A stretch of 64,000 nt of DNA from Telmatospirillum sp. (GCA_020248985.1 JADCGL010000003.1:150329-214328); one strand, 5' to 3'; shown: positions 10,218 to 19,110, numbered from the stretch's first letter. Notes: a model not told the origin generated them from the sequence alone. Numbers and translations: made by a program.

Positions 10218-10601
10218 ATGGCGGCCAAATTCTACACCGTGCATTTTTCGCCGTTCGGGTCCGGCCCCGACCGCGATGCGCGCTTCGTCAAAGACGGATT
10301 CAGCTGGGTCGCCTTCGTGTTCGGCCCGTTCTGGGCCTTCTACCATCGGCTGTGGTTTGCCGGCTTGATGCTGGTGGCGGCCCTCGCTGCCTTGGCCGTC
10401 GCCGGCGAGTATTTCGTGCTCGATCCGGCCGCCGACGCGGCCCTCGGCCTTGCGATCTCGCTGCTGATCGGCTTCGAAGGCCCGGAGCTTCTGCGCAAGA
10501 AGCTCGAGCGCCGCGGCATGCCCGAACGCGGGCTCGCCTGCGGGCGCAATCTCGCCGAGGCCGAGCGCGATTGGTTCCGTCGCCACCGCGCCACGCCATG
10601 A
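10218..10601 (+). CDS. DUF2628 membrane protein within the his operon
   Basis: 127 aa. The N-terminus has the DUF2628 motif FVKDGFSWVAFVFGPFWAFYHRLW, followed by two hydrophobic stretches (LMLVAALAALAVAGEYFVL and LGLAISLLIGFEG) and a basic tail. The biochemical role is unknown. It is inserted between hisB and hisH, starting 6 bp after hisB and overlapping the hisH start by 4 bases, an arrangement I associate with other alphaproteobacteria. Its tight placement suggests it is co-expressed with histidine synthesis. Confidence 0.85.
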   Translation: MAAKFYTVHFSPFGSGPDRDARFVKDGFSWVAFVFGPFWAFYHRLWFAGLMLVAALAALAVAGEYFVLDPAADAALGLAISLLIGFEGPELLRKKLERRGMPERGLACGRNLAEAERDWFRRHRATP

Positions 10602-11227
10602 AAATCGCGATCGTCGATTACGGGGCGGGCAATCTGCGCTCCGCCGCCAAGGCCTTTGGCCATGTCGCCGGCGCGTCTGCGACCGTGGACGTCACCTCCG
10701 ACCCCGAAGCCGTGCGCAAGGCCGACCGCATCGTGGTGCCCGGCCAGGGTGCGTTCGGCGATTGCGCTGCAGGTTTGCGCGCCGTGCCCGGTATGGTCGA
10801 CGCCCTCGAAGAAGCCGTGCATCGCCGCGCCGTGCCCTTGTTCGGCATCTGCGTGGGCATGCAGCTCTTCGCGACGCAAGGCTTTGAACACGGGACCCAT
10901 GCCGGCCTCGGCTGGATCGCGGGCGATGTGCGCCGGATGACACCCGCCGACCCGGCCTTGAAGCTGCCGCAGCTCGGCTGGAATGGGTTGGCTTGCAAGC
11001 CGCATCCGCTGGTCAAGGATTGGCCGGCAGAGCCCCATGTCTATTTTGCCAACAGCTACTGCTTCGAACCGCTGGACCGGTCGTGCGTGGTTGCAACAGC
11101 CGATTACGGCGGACCCGTCGTGGCGCTGGTGGCGAAGGACAATATCGCCGGTTCGCAATTCCACCCGGAGAAGAGCCAGGCGGTGGGGCTGCAGCTGATC
11201 GCGAATTTCCTGGCGTGGCGGCCATGA
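10598..11227 (+). CDS. hisH: Imidazole glycerol phosphate synthase, glutaminase subunit
   Basis: 209 aa class I glutamine amidotransferase that supplies ammonia to HisF. It begins [16 protein letters not shown]. The nucleophile elbow is [10 protein letters not shown] (Cys near residue 86) and the His-Glu pair is in [10 protein letters not shown] near the C-terminus. The ATG overlaps the DUF2628 stop and its own TGA overlaps the hisA ATG. Confidence 0.97.
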   Translation: MKIAIVDYGAGNLRSAAKAFGHVAGASATVDVTSDPEAVRKADRIVVPGQGAFGDCAAGLRAVPGMVDALEEAVHRRAVPLFGICVGMQLFATQGFEHGTHAGLGWIAGDVRRMTPADPALKLPQLGWNGLACKPHPLVKDWPAEPHVYFANSYCFEPLDRSCVVATADYGGPVVALVAKDNIAGSQFHPEKSQAVGLQLIANFLAWRP

Positions 11228-11949
11228 TCCTGTTCCCGGCCATCGACCTCAAAGACGGGGCCTGCGTGCGGCTGCTGCGCGGGGCGATGGAACACGCGAC
11301 CGTGTTCAACACCGACCCGGCTGCCCAGGCAGCCGTCTTCGAAGCGGCCGGCTGCCGCTGGCTGCATCTCGTCGATCTCGACGGGGCGTTCGCCGGCCAG
11401 TCCAAAAACGGGGCGGCTGTCCAAGCGATCCTCAAACGTGTGAAAGTGCCTGCCCAGCTCGGCGGCGGCATTCGAACGGCCGAACACATCCGCACCTGGC
11501 TCGAAGCCGGCATTGCCCGCGTGATCCTCGGCACGGTTGCCCTGCGCGATCCCGCCCTCGTCAAACAAGCCTGCAAGGATTGGCCGGGCCGCATCGTGGT
11601 CGGCATTGATGCGCGCGACGGCCGGGTTGCCGTTGAAGGCTGGGCCGAAACCTCGGACGTGACGGCGCTCGATCTTGCCCGCCGATTCGTCGACGCCGGT
11701 GTGGCCGCGATCGTCTATACCGACATCGACCGCGACGGCGCCATGCAAGGCCCCAATGTGGACGCCACGGCTGCGTTGGCCAGGGCCGTGCCCATCCCGA
11801 TCATTGCTTCGGGCGGCGTTTCTTCGCTTGCCGACCTTGCGGCCTTGAAGGCCCGTGCCGCCGATGGCATTGCCGGCGCGATCTCGGGCCGAGCCCTCTA
11901 CGACGGCCGCATCGATCTGGCCGAAGCCATTCGGCTCTTGGAGGCGTGA
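11224..11949 (+). CDS. hisA: Phosphoribosylformimino-5-aminoimidazole carboxamide ribotide isomerase
   Basis: 241 aa (beta/alpha)8 barrel. Active-site Asp is in [17 protein letters not shown] (residue 8) and the second acid is in [14 protein letters not shown]; phosphate-binding loops are LGGGIRT and ASGGVSS. It isomerises ProFAR to PRFAR. Coupled to hisH and hisF by overlapping stop and start codons. Confidence 0.97.
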   Translation: MILFPAIDLKDGACVRLLRGAMEHATVFNTDPAAQAAVFEAAGCRWLHLVDLDGAFAGQSKNGAAVQAILKRVKVPAQLGGGIRTAEHIRTWLEAGIARVILGTVALRDPALVKQACKDWPGRIVVGIDARDGRVAVEGWAETSDVTALDLARRFVDAGVAAIVYTDIDRDGAMQGPNVDATAALARAVPIPIIASGGVSSLADLAALKARAADGIAGAISGRALYDGRIDLAEAIRLLEA

Positions 11950-12743
11950 TGCTGAAAGTCCGCATCATCCCGTGTCTCGACGTCAAAGATGGCCGCGTGG
12001 TCAAGGGCGTCAATTTCGTCGATCTGATCGACGCGGGCGACCCGGTCGAAGCCGCTGCCGCCTACGATGCAGCCGGGGCCGACGAGCTCTGCTTTCTCGA
12101 CATCACCGCGAGCCACGAAAACCGCGAGACGATCTACGACGTCGTGGCGCGAACGGCAGCCCGCTGCTTCATGCCGCTCACCGTCGGCGGCGGCGTGCGC
12201 ACGGTGGACGACATCCGCAAGCTCTTGCTGGCGGGTGCGGACAAGGCCTCGATCAACACGGCGGCGGTCAACCGGCCCGAGTTCGTGCGCGAGGCGGCCG
12301 AGAAATTCGGCAGCCAATGCGTGACCGTGGCGGTCGATGCCAAACGCGTCGGCCCGGATCGGTTCGAAGTCTTCACCCATGGCGGGCGCAACGCGACGGG
12401 CCTCGAAGCCGTGGCCTGGGCAAGGCGTATGGCCGAATTGGGTGCGGGCGAGATTCTTCTCACCTCGATGGACCGCGACGGCACCAAGGCCGGTTTCGAC
12501 ATCGAACTCACGCGCGCCGTGGCCGATGCGGTTCCGATCCCGGTCATCGCGTCGGGCGGTGTGGGTACGCTCGACCATTTCGCCGCCGGCATTCGCGACG
12601 GCCATGCGGCGGCCGTGCTCGCGGCCTCCGTGTTCCATTTCGGCACGTTCAGCGTCGGCCAAGTGAAGGCGCATCTGGCGGCGGCGGGCATTGCGGTTCG
12701 CCCTTTCCAAGCCGGCAAGCCTCTGCCAGAATCGGCGCCATGA
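11949..12743 (+). CDS. hisF: Imidazole glycerol phosphate synthase, cyclase subunit
   Basis: 264 aa barrel that closes the imidazole ring using ammonia from HisH. It starts [20 protein letters not shown] with catalytic Asp 11, and has [34 protein letters not shown] and [13 protein letters not shown] at 11946 directly before the ATG is an alternative start. It overlaps hisA at TGATG-type junction and hisE by 4 bases. Confidence 0.97.
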   Translation: MLKVRIIPCLDVKDGRVVKGVNFVDLIDAGDPVEAAAAYDAAGADELCFLDITASHENRETIYDVVARTAARCFMPLTVGGGVRTVDDIRKLLLAGADKASINTAAVNRPEFVREAAEKFGSQCVTVAVDAKRVGPDRFEVFTHGGRNATGLEAVAWARRMAELGAGEILLTSMDRDGTKAGFDIELTRAVADAVPIPVIASGGVGTLDHFAAGIRDGHAAAVLAASVFHFGTFSVGQVKAHLAAAGIAVRPFQAGKPLPESAP

Positions 12744-13099
12744 TCGACGAAGCCAAACCCGCCTCGACCGACGCCGTGCTCGAACGCCTGTTCCAGACGA
12801 TCGAACAGCGGCGCTATGCCGACCCAACGACTTCGCACACCGCCAAGCTGTTCCAGAAGGGCACCAAGAAGATCGCCCAGAAGGTCGGCGAGGAAGCGGT
12901 CGAAGTGGTCATCGAAGCCGTGCGCGACAACCGCAAACGGCTGATCGAGGAAAGCGCCGACCTCATGTACCATCTGCTGGTGCTGTGGGCCGACATGAAG
13001 GTCGTTCCGGGCGAAGTGTGGACCGAGTTGGCGCGCCGCGAAGGCATGTCCGGCGTCGACGAAAAAGCCAATCGCGACCCGGCCAAATCGGACTCCTGA
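12740..13099 (+). CDS. hisE: Phosphoribosyl-ATP pyrophosphatase
   Basis: 119 aa single-domain HisE (hisI is not fused and not in the window). The MazG-like motifs [20 protein letters not shown] and [16 protein letters not shown] are present. It hydrolyses PR-ATP to PR-AMP, step 2 of histidine synthesis. It overlaps hisF by 4 bases and is followed 18 bp later by a HIT protein. Confidence 0.96.
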   Translation: MIDEAKPASTDAVLERLFQTIEQRRYADPTTSHTAKLFQKGTKKIAQKVGEEAVEVVIEAVRDNRKRLIEESADLMYHLLVLWADMKVVPGEVWTELARREGMSGVDEKANRDPAKSDS

Positions 13100-13117
13100 G
13101 ACGCAGGAAATATCGCG

Positions 13118-13483
13118 ATGGCCTACGATCCCAACAACGTGTTCGCCCGTATCCTGCGCGGCGAGATCCCGTGCAAGAAAGTGTACGAAAACGAATTCGT
13201 GCTGGCCTTCCACGACATCGCCCCGCAAGCGCCCGTGCATGTGCTGGTGATCCCGAAGGGCCCCTACGTGTCGATGGACGATTTCACGGCCGATGCCCCG
13301 GCCGACATGCAGGCGGGTTTTCTCAAAGCGATCGGCGACGTCGCCCGCCTGCTCGGCATCGCCGCCGACGGCTATCGCGTCCTCAGCAATTGCGGCGTCA
13401 ACGGCCACCAGGACGTGCCGCATCTGCATTTCCACATTTTCGGCGGCGCCAAGCTCGGCCGTATGATCGGCAAGTCGAGCTGA
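13118..13483 (+). CDS. HIT-family (HinT-like) nucleotide-binding protein
   Basis: 121 aa. The histidine triad HLHFHIFGG is near residue 109, preceded by FARILRGEIPCKKVYENEFVLAFHDI and HVLVIPKGPYVSM. HinT proteins hydrolyse AMP-lysine-type phosphoramidates. It follows hisE in the same direction with a CAGGAAA ribosome site and is likely the last gene of the his transcript. Confidence 0.94.
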   Translation: MAYDPNNVFARILRGEIPCKKVYENEFVLAFHDIAPQAPVHVLVIPKGPYVSMDDFTADAPADMQAGFLKAIGDVARLLGIAADGYRVLSNCGVNGHQDVPHLHFHIFGGAKLGRMIGKSS

Positions 13484-13525
13484 TTTTTGTCTTGGCACAC
13501 CGTTCGCGGCCGCCGTTAACCCTGC

Positions 13526-13591
13526 GCGACATCGACGCGACATCTGTGCGCTGTCTATGCGACAGGAACGCGACATAGGCGCAACGTCTTT
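13526..13591. repeat. Degenerate 11-bp tandem repeat, unit GCGACATNNNN
   Basis: GCGACAT occurs at 13526, 13537 and 13570, GCGACAG at 13559, and related words GCGCTGT at 13548 and GCAACGT at 13581. All starts are exactly 11 bp apart, giving six units. The period is close to one helical turn, so every heptamer would lie on the same DNA face. The period is not a multiple of three, which argues against coding repeats. Confidence 0.6.
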
Positions 13592-13711
13592 TGCCGTTAA
13601 GTATTTGTTTTTATTGGAAACATCGCACGGTTCGCGCAGTTTTTCGGCACGTCGCGCGCCGCACCCCAATATTCACTTTTCAAACAGCACAGATGGCCCG
13701 AGCATAAGCAA

Positions 13712-13723
13712 TCCTATATAGGA
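13712..13723. repeat. 12-bp perfect palindrome TCCTATATAGGA
   Basis: Self-complementary over all 12 bases, in the AT-rich part of the hinT-comM spacer. A second dyad lies 12 bp to the right. Function unknown; could be a protein-binding site or part of a terminator region. Confidence 0.5.
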
Positions 13724-13734
13724 CATTATCACAT

Positions 13735-13752
13735 ATTTGGACGCATCCAAAT
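13735..13752. terminator. Inverted repeat ATTTGGA-N4-TCCAAAT downstream of comM
   Basis: Perfect 7-bp arms with a 4-base loop, 35 bp past the comM stop on the minus strand and also at the end of the plus-strand hinT spacer. No strong T-run follows on either strand, so a role as a bidirectional terminator is only tentative. Confidence 0.35.
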
Positions 13753-13786
13753 TCAATTTCGGCGGCTGAACGAATTCCGGCCGCCC

Positions 13787-15316
13787 CTACCGCGTCAGTT
13801 GCACACGGCGATAGCCGAGCGCCTCGGCGATGTGGGCGCGGGTCGGCACGTTGATCGCTTCAAGGTCGGCCAACGTGCGTGCCACGCGCATCACGCGGTG
13901 ATAGCCGCGCGCGGAGAGCTTCATGCGTTCGGCGGCTTCGTCGAGCAGCTTGCGGCCGGCGGGCTCGGGGGCGGCGAGCGCTTCGAGCGCTTGGCCGTCG
14001 AGCTCGGCATTGCTGCGCGGGCGATTGGTCGGTGGGAGTGACTCAAAGCGCGTGCGTTGACGCGCGCGTGCGGCGGCCACGCGCTTGGCCACATCGGCCG
14101 AGCCTTCGGCCGGCGGGGGGAGCGACAAATCGCCGGCGCGCACGGGCGGCACATCGACATGGAGGTCGATGCGGTCGAAGAGCGGTCCCGAGATCTTGGT
14201 TTGGTATTCGACGGCGCATTTGGGCGCGCGCCCGCAGGCCTGGCCCGGATCGTCGAGATAGCCGCAGCGGCACGGGTTCATTGCAGCCACGAGCTGCACG
14301 CGGGCGGGATAGCTCACATGGGCGGCCGCGCGCGCGACGACAGCACGCCCGGTTTCGAGCGGCTGGCGCAAAGCTTCGAGTGCGCCGCGTTGGAATTCCG
14401 GCAGCTCGTCCAAAAACAGCACGCCCAAATGCGCAAGGCTCACTTCGCCGGGCTTGGCACGCGGCCCGCCGCCGATCAGCGCCACTTGGCTCGCCGTATG
14501 GTGCGGGTCGCGATAGGGGCGCTGGCGGCTGATGCGCCCGCCTGCGAGGAGGCCGGCCACCGACTGCACCATCGACACTTCGAGCGCTTCTTGCGAGCTC
14601 AGCTCCGGCAGCAAACCCGGCAAGCAGCGCGCCAGCATCGATTTGCCCGCCCCGGGCGGGCCCACCATCAGCAAATTATGGCCACCGGCCGCCGTCACTT
14701 CGAGCGCGCGCTTGGCCGTCTCCTGGCCTTTGACGTCTTTGAGGTCGTAGCCGCTCGTTTGCGTCAGCGCCAAGCGCGGCTGCGGGGCGGCGAGCAACTG
14801 CGCACCCTTGAAATGGTTGAGGAGGGCCAGCAGCGTGGGGGCCGCGACGATTTCGAAGCTGCGCGCATCGCCCGCCCATGCCGCCTCGCCGCCGCACGCT
14901 TCGGGGCACACGAGGCCGCGCGCCTGCGCGATCGCCGCCATTGCGGCCAGCAGCACGCCGGGGACGGCCAAAATGCGCGCATCGAGCGTGAGCTCGCCCA
15001 GCACCACATAGCGCTCGACGAGCTCGCCCGGCACCACGCCCATCGCCACGAGCAGGCCAAGGGCGATCGGCAGATCGAAATGGGCACCCTCTTTGGCGAG
15101 GTCGGCGGGTGCGAGATTGACCGTGATGCGCCGCCCGGGCAGCGACAGGCCGATCGCGGCCAGGGCCGCGCGCACGCGCTCTTTGCTTTCTTTGACGGCG
15201 TTGTCGGGCAGGCCGACGACGGCGAAGGCGGGCGCACCCGACGCCACCTGGACCTGCACGTCGACCGGGATTGTCTCGATGCCGCTGAAAGCGACCGTGG
15301 CGACGCGCGCAACCAT
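13787..15316 (-). CDS. comM: YifB/ComM family Mg-chelatase-like AAA ATPase
   Basis: 509 aa. The N-terminal Lon-like domain (residues 1-170; VQVQVASGAPAFAVVGLPDNAVKESKERVRAA) precedes a Mg-chelatase AAA domain with Walker A MVGPPGAGKSMLARCLPGLLP and Walker B LFLDELPEF, then RQPLETGRAVVARA and a C-terminal ComM domain (SARGYHRVMRVARTLADLE). ComM is a hexameric helicase that promotes branch migration in natural transformation; many non-competent bacteria also carry it. Downstream of ahpD on the same strand but separated by a strong hairpin. Confidence 0.94.
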   Translation of the reverse strand: MVARVATVAFSGIETIPVDVQVQVASGAPAFAVVGLPDNAVKESKERVRAALAAIGLSLPGRRITVNLAPADLAKEGAHFDLPIALGLLVAMGVVPGELVERYVVLGELTLDARILAVPGVLLAAMAAIAQARGLVCPEACGGEAAWAGDARSFEIVAAPTLLALLNHFKGAQLLAAPQPRLALTQTSGYDLKDVKGQETAKRALEVTAAGGHNLLMVGPPGAGKSMLARCLPGLLPELSSQEALEVSMVQSVAGLLAGGRISRQRPYRDPHHTASQVALIGGGPRAKPGEVSLAHLGVLFLDELPEFQRGALEALRQPLETGRAVVARAAAHVSYPARVQLVAAMNPCRCGYLDDPGQACGRAPKCAVEYQTKISGPLFDRIDLHVDVPPVRAGDLSLPPPAEGSADVAKRVAAARARQRTRFESLPPTNRPRSNAELDGQALEALAAPEPAGRKLLDEAAERMKLSARGYHRVMRVARTLADLEAINVPTRAHIAEALGYRRVQLTR

Positions 15317-15381
15317 GCGGAATGGCCCAAGCGTGGAATTGCAGAGGAACCTTCCTACAATCGCACGTCGCGCGTGGCAAC

Positions 15382-15413
15382 CCCCCTCCCTGGCCGGTGT
15401 GCCGGGGAGGGGG
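15382..15413 (-). terminator. GC-rich hairpin downstream of ahpD
   Basis: Arms CCCCCTCC and GGAGGGGG extend through CTGGC/GCCGG (one G-T pair) to a 6-base loop, a 13-bp stem starting 9 bp after the ahpD stop. There is no T-run, so it may be a Rho-assisted terminator or an mRNA-stabilising 3' structure separating ahpD from comM. Confidence 0.5.
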
Positions 15414-15421
15414 CGCTGTCG

Positions 15422-15976
15422 TCAGGCGGCTTCGGCGATATCCGCCGCCGAGGTTGCCGCTTCGGCGTCGAGCACCACGCCGATCGCGTGGATCGTCGCG
15501 GCGATGCGCACCGAAGCTTGGATCGCGGCCGGTTCGATCCCGTGCTGGCGCAGCTGCTTCTCGTGGCTGTCCATGCACATGCCGCAGCCGTTGATCGCCG
15601 ACACGGCGAGGCTCAGCAGCTCGAACTCCGCCGTCGGAATGCCCGGTTTCGCCATCGCGTTCATGCGCAAGCGGGCCGGCATCGTCGCGTAGTCGGGGGC
15701 CGACACCAGATGCGTGAAGCGATAATAGACATTGTTCATGCCCATGATCGCGACCGCGATCTTGGCGGCCCCCAGCTGTTCGGCACTCAAAGCCGGCGCG
15801 TAGTGCGCGAGCACGGCATCGCGCAGCACCGGCTGGCGCACGGCGAGCGCACTCGCCACGAACAGCATCGCGCGCTGTTCGGGATTGAGCGCTGCGTCCG
15901 TGTCGAGCGACCCCAGATTGAGCTTGAGGTCCTTGGCGTAGTCCGGCAACGCGGCTTTCAGCGTTTCGAGAGACAT
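15422..15976 (-). CDS. ahpD: Alkyl hydroperoxide reductase AhpD
   Basis: 184 aa. The redox motif CGMC (Cys131, Cys134) with the downstream His138 (MDSHEK) matches AhpD of the carboxymuconolactone decarboxylase superfamily. AhpD reduces oxidised AhpC using lipoylated partners. It lies 25 bp downstream of ahpC on the same strand, with GGAGAA before its ATG, so ahpC-ahpD is an operon, divergent from oxyR. Confidence 0.94.
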   Translation of the reverse strand: MSLETLKAALPDYAKDLKLNLGSLDTDAALNPEQRAMLFVASALAVRQPVLRDAVLAHYAPALSAEQLGAAKIAVAIMGMNNVYYRFTHLVSAPDYATMPARLRMNAMAKPGIPTAEFELLSLAVSAINGCGMCMDSHEKQLRQHGIEPAAIQASVRIAATIHAIGVVLDAEAATSAADIAEAA

Positions 15977-16001
15977 GGCTGTTCTCCAGTGTCGAAAAAG
16001 A

Positions 16002-16541
16002 TCAGGCGGCCTTCAGGACGTCGTCGCCCTTCTGCCAGTTGCACGGGCACAGCTCGTCGGTCTGCAGCGCGTCGAGCACGCGCAGCACTTCGGCCGGGTT
16101 GCGGCCCACCGACAGATCGTTGACCGACACGAAGCGGATGACGCCTTCGGGGTCGACCACGAAGGTCGCGCGCAGGGCGACACCTTCGTTCTTGTCGAGC
16201 ACGCCCAGCGCCGACGAAAGCTCGCGCTTGATGTCGGCCAGCATCGCGAAGGGCAGCGACTTCAGGTCGGCATGGTTCTGGCGCCAGGCCAGATGCACGA
16301 ACTCGCTGTCGGTCGAAACGCCGTAGACGACCGCGTCGCGGTCCTGGAAGTCGCCGTTGAGCTTGCCGAACGCGGCAATCTCGGTCGGGCACACGAACGT
16401 GAAATCCTTGGGCCAGAAGAACACGATCTTCCACTTGCCCGCGTTCGACTGGCTGTCGATCTGCGCGAAGGCGGTTTTGGGATCGGTCGAAACGACGGCC
16501 TTGAGGTCGAAAGCGGGGAACTTGTCGCCGATGGTCAGCAT
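16002..16541 (-). CDS. ahpC: Alkyl hydroperoxide reductase AhpC (2-Cys peroxiredoxin)
   Basis: 179 aa. Peroxidatic Cys51 in [12 protein letters not shown] and a C-terminal LCPCNW containing the candidate resolving Cys165 and a further Cys167. This AhpC type, as in mycobacteria, works with AhpD rather than AhpF, consistent with ahpD next door and no ahpF in sight. It detoxifies hydrogen and alkyl peroxides in the cytosol. CGGAGA precedes the ATG at 16541. Control by the divergent OxyR is expected. Confidence 0.96.
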   Translation of the reverse strand: MLTIGDKFPAFDLKAVVSTDPKTAFAQIDSQSNAGKWKIVFFWPKDFTFVCPTEIAAFGKLNGDFQDRDAVVYGVSTDSEFVHLAWRQNHADLKSLPFAMLADIKRELSSALGVLDKNEGVALRATFVVDPEGVIRFVSVNDLSVGRNPAEVLRVLDALQTDELCPCNWQKGDDVLKAA

Positions 16542-16590
16542 GTTTTTCTCCGGAAAAGCGGGATCGAGGAACGAGCGGCAATCTGCCGCC

Positions 16591-16619
16591 TTGCCGCTTA
16601 TCGGTCCAATTGATATATT
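16591..16619 (+). promoter_or_regulatory. Candidate oxyR promoter with an OxyR-type dyad in the spacer
   Basis: TTGCCG (16591-16596), 17 bp spacer, TATATT (16614-16619), ending 24 bp before the oxyR ATG. Within the spacer TATC-N9-GATA (16599-16615) is an inverted repeat, with a T-N11-A match at 16601-16613. The overlap would let OxyR repress its own gene while acting on the divergent ahpC. Inferred from pattern only. Confidence 0.45.
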
Positions 16620-16643
16620 TTGTAACTTCAATCGAGAAAAACG

Positions 16644-17564
16644 ATGATCCATCTGCCCACGCTCAAACAGCTGCGCCATTTTGCGGCGCTGGCCGACACG
16701 CTCAATTTCGGGCGCGCAGCGGCGGCGGCGAACGTCACGCAATCCACCCTGTCCGCGAGCCTGCAGGAGCTCGAAGCGATTCTGGGGGCGGGGCTCGTCG
16801 ACCGCACGCGCCGCTCGGTCGTGCTCACCCCGCTGGGACAGCGCGTGCTGGCGCGCGCGCGCCGCCTGCTGGCGGATGCCGAGGAACTCGCGCTCGAAGC
16901 GCACCAGGCGCGCGCACCGCTGACGGGCACGCTGCGGCTTGGCGTCATTCCGTCGGTGAGCCCGTTCTGGATGCCCAAGGCGCTGCCCGCGTTGCGCAAG
17001 GCCTATCCGCAGCTCAAGCTGTTTCTGGTCGAGGATCTGACCGAGCGTTTGGTCGAAAAACTCGCCAACGGCGCCATCGACGTGGCCCTGCTCGCCTTGC
17101 CGTGCGATTGCGGCCCCAATGCGGGCGCTCCGCTCGGGCGCGACGGCTTTCGCCTCGTGGTGCGGCGCGACGATGCGCTGGCCAAGCGCAAGACCGTGCC
17201 GACCGCCGAGATCCGCAAACGCAAATTGCTGCTGCTGGCCGACGGGCACTGCATGAAGCGCCACGCGCTTGCCGCGTGCGGCCTGCGCGACGCGGCCGAG
17301 GCCGACACGCTGGCCGCGACTTCGCTGTTCACGCTCGTGCAGATGGTCGACAACGGGCTCGGCATCACGCTGCTGCCGCAAATGGCGCTCGATGCGGGCC
17401 TGCTGGCGGGCACCGATCTCGTGGCGCTGCGCGTCGAAGACGATCCGGCGCGCGATCTGGGCCTGGTTTGGCGCAAGGGCACGTCGCGCGAAGCCGAGTT
17501 CGCGCTGTTGGCGGCCGCCCTCGTCGCAGCCGCGGATTCACGAAAGAAGACGCCGCCCCTATAA
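16644..17564 (+). CDS. oxyR: Peroxide-sensing regulator OxyR (LysR family)
   Basis: 306 aa. N-terminal HTH (LKQLRHFAALADTLNFGRAAAAANVTQ) and an effector domain carrying the two redox cysteines in GHCMKRHALAAC: Cys203 and Cys212, nine residues apart exactly like Cys199 and Cys208 of E. coli OxyR. TSLFTLVQMVDNGLGITLLP also matches. H2O2 should form a Cys203-Cys212 disulfide and switch on ahpC-ahpD, which is divergent across 102 bp. Two further Cys (154 and 156) occur in PCDCGP. Confidence 0.95.
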   Translation: MIHLPTLKQLRHFAALADTLNFGRAAAAANVTQSTLSASLQELEAILGAGLVDRTRRSVVLTPLGQRVLARARRLLADAEELALEAHQARAPLTGTLRLGVIPSVSPFWMPKALPALRKAYPQLKLFLVEDLTERLVEKLANGAIDVALLALPCDCGPNAGAPLGRDGFRLVVRRDDALAKRKTVPTAEIRKRKLLLLADGHCMKRHALAACGLRDAAEADTLAATSLFTLVQMVDNGLGITLLPQMALDAGLLAGTDLVALRVEDDPARDLGLVWRKGTSREAEFALLAAALVAAADSRKKTPPL

Positions 17565-17571
17565 TCCCGGC

Positions 17572-18216
17572 GTGTCGATTCGCAAATTTCTAGTCGCACT
17601 GGCTTTGCTGGGGATGGCGGCGTGCGCCCCGCGCGGTGCGCCCCCCGTTGCCGTGCCCGAAACCCCGCCGCCGGCCGCCGCGGCGCCCACGCCGCAGGCC
17701 TGTTTCGCGGCCCTCGATGCGGCCAAAGCCAAATACGAACGCCGCGCCACCCAGCCGACGCGCGAAGGCTGCAGCGTTGCCGAAGCCGTGATGCTCGAAC
17801 AGGCGACGATCCCGCTCAATCGCGCGGCCTTGATGAGCTGCCCGCTGGCGGCTGCTTTGGCCGCGTTCGAGCAGGAGGTGGTGCAGCCTGCAGCCCAGCG
17901 CCATTTCGGCCGGCCGGTCGTGCTGCTCGTGCATTACGGCGCTTACGTGTGCAAACCGCAGACGGGACGGCCCTCGCGCCTGTCCGAACACGCTTTCGGC
18001 CAGGCGATCGACGTCGGCGGTTTCGAATTGCCGGGCCGCGTGACGATCTCGGTGCGCCAGCATTGGGGCGAGCGCGGTCCGCGCGGCGCCTTCCTGCGCG
18101 AGGTGGCGCAGGGTGCTTGCCGCCACTTCAACATGGTGCTCACGCCCAAATCGGACGCAGCACACTCCACGCATCTGCATCTCGACATGGGCCGCTTCAG
18201 GCGCTGCGACGCGTAA
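17572..18216 (+). CDS. Extensin-like family lipoprotein
   Basis: 214 aa from the GTG at 17572, 7 bp after oxyR. The lipoprotein signal ends LLGMAAC, followed by a Pro/Ala linker and the extensin-like C-terminal domain: REGCSVAEAV, LSCPLAAALAAFEQEVVQPAAQRHFG, SRLSEHAFGQAIDVGGFEL and STHLHLDMGRF. The SEHAFGxAIDVxGF and histidine motifs resemble D-Ala-D-Ala metallopeptidase folds, suggesting a cell-wall peptidase, which is unproven. Its end overlaps the convergent LysR gene by 20 bp. Confidence 0.85.
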   Translation: MSIRKFLVALALLGMAACAPRGAPPVAVPETPPPAAAAPTPQACFAALDAAKAKYERRATQPTREGCSVAEAVMLEQATIPLNRAALMSCPLAAALAAFEQEVVQPAAQRHFGRPVVLLVHYGAYVCKPQTGRPSRLSEHAFGQAIDVGGFELPGRVTISVRQHWGERGPRGAFLREVAQGACRHFNMVLTPKSDAAHSTHLHLDMGRFRRCDA

Positions 18217-19087
18217 GCGCCTCGGCAAGCTTGCGTGCCGCGGCCGGCAGCGTTTCGAAGGACCGCGCGCACAGAACGAGGCGGCGCAGCATCCACGCAT
18301 CCTCGAGCGCCACGGGGACCACGCGCGTCTGCCGCCGCGCGCGCAGGGCCGCCGTAATCGGCACGACGGCAACGCCGATGCCCGCGCCGACAAGCCGGCA
18401 CACGGCGTCGAAATCGCGCACGCGCGCGCGAAAGCGCGGCCGATGCCCGGCGCGCGCCACGTATTGGCCGATATAGTGGCTCAAGGCCGCATCGTCGTTG
18501 AGGCCCACGAACGGGCGCGCGGCGATCTCGGCATAGGCGATCGATTTGCGGTTCTTGAGCCGGTCGCCCGGCGGCAGGATCGCGACCAGCCGGTCGGTTT
18601 CGAAGGGCCGCACGGCAAGATCTCCGAGCGGCACGGAATCGGCGGCAATGCCGAGATCGACCGCACCTTGCGCAACCGACGTCGCGATCGCGTAGCTCGG
18701 CTGTTCGGCGATTTCCACGTCGATGCGCGGGTTCGCCGCCAGGAACTTGGCCAGATGCTGCGGCAGAAACTCGGTCAGCGCCGCCGTGTTGCAGGCGATA
18801 CGCACGGTGGCGCTGAAGCCCTCGGCGTACTCGCCCAAGGCCGCGCGCAAAACCTGCGCGCGGTCGAGCACGGCTTGCGCATGGTGCAGCAAGGCTTCGC
18901 CCGCCGCCGTCGGCGCCACGCCGCGCCGGCCGCGCACGAGCAGATCCACGCCTGCCTCCAGCTCCATCGCGGCCAGCCGCGCACTGGCCGAGGCCAATGC
19001 AAGATGCGCCTTCGCCGCCCCCTTGGTGATGGAGCCGCTCGCCGCCACCGCCACGAACAGGCGCAAATCGGCCAAATCGAAGCGCAT
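18197..19087 (-). CDS. LysR-type transcriptional regulator
   Basis: 296 aa. HTH at residues 1-60 (FDLADLRLFVAVAASGSITKGAAKAHLALASASARLAAME) and a LysR substrate-binding domain (AQGAVDLGIAADSV). It is divergent from a TSUP-family permease, sharing a 99-bp upstream region with a perfect dyad, so it probably controls that permease. No effector can be assigned. Confidence 0.9.
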   Translation of the reverse strand: MRFDLADLRLFVAVAASGSITKGAAKAHLALASASARLAAMELEAGVDLLVRGRRGVAPTAAGEALLHHAQAVLDRAQVLRAALGEYAEGFSATVRIACNTAALTEFLPQHLAKFLAANPRIDVEIAEQPSYAIATSVAQGAVDLGIAADSVPLGDLAVRPFETDRLVAILPPGDRLKNRKSIAYAEIAARPFVGLNDDAALSHYIGQYVARAGHRPRFRARVRDFDAVCRLVGAGIGVAVVPITAALRARRQTRVVPVALEDAWMLRRLVLCARSFETLPAAARKLAEALTRRSA

Positions 19088-19110
19088 CGCGTTTCCTCCG
19101 CGCATTTGTG

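Larger units (their letters stand above)
13484..13786. other. Gene-free convergent spacer with repeats and palindromes
   Basis: About 300 bp between the convergent hinT-like and comM genes. I see no coding sequence. The left part carries a degenerate 11-bp periodic repeat (separate entry). The right part, from about 13600, is noticeably AT-rich for this genome and holds two palindromes (13712-13723 and 13735-13752). Confidence 0.7.

Noticed and set aside
13484..13786. Hidden tRNA or small protein gene in the spacer
   Set aside because: No cloverleaf could be drawn, no ribosome site with a sustained open frame was seen, and the repeat period of 11 is out of step with codons.
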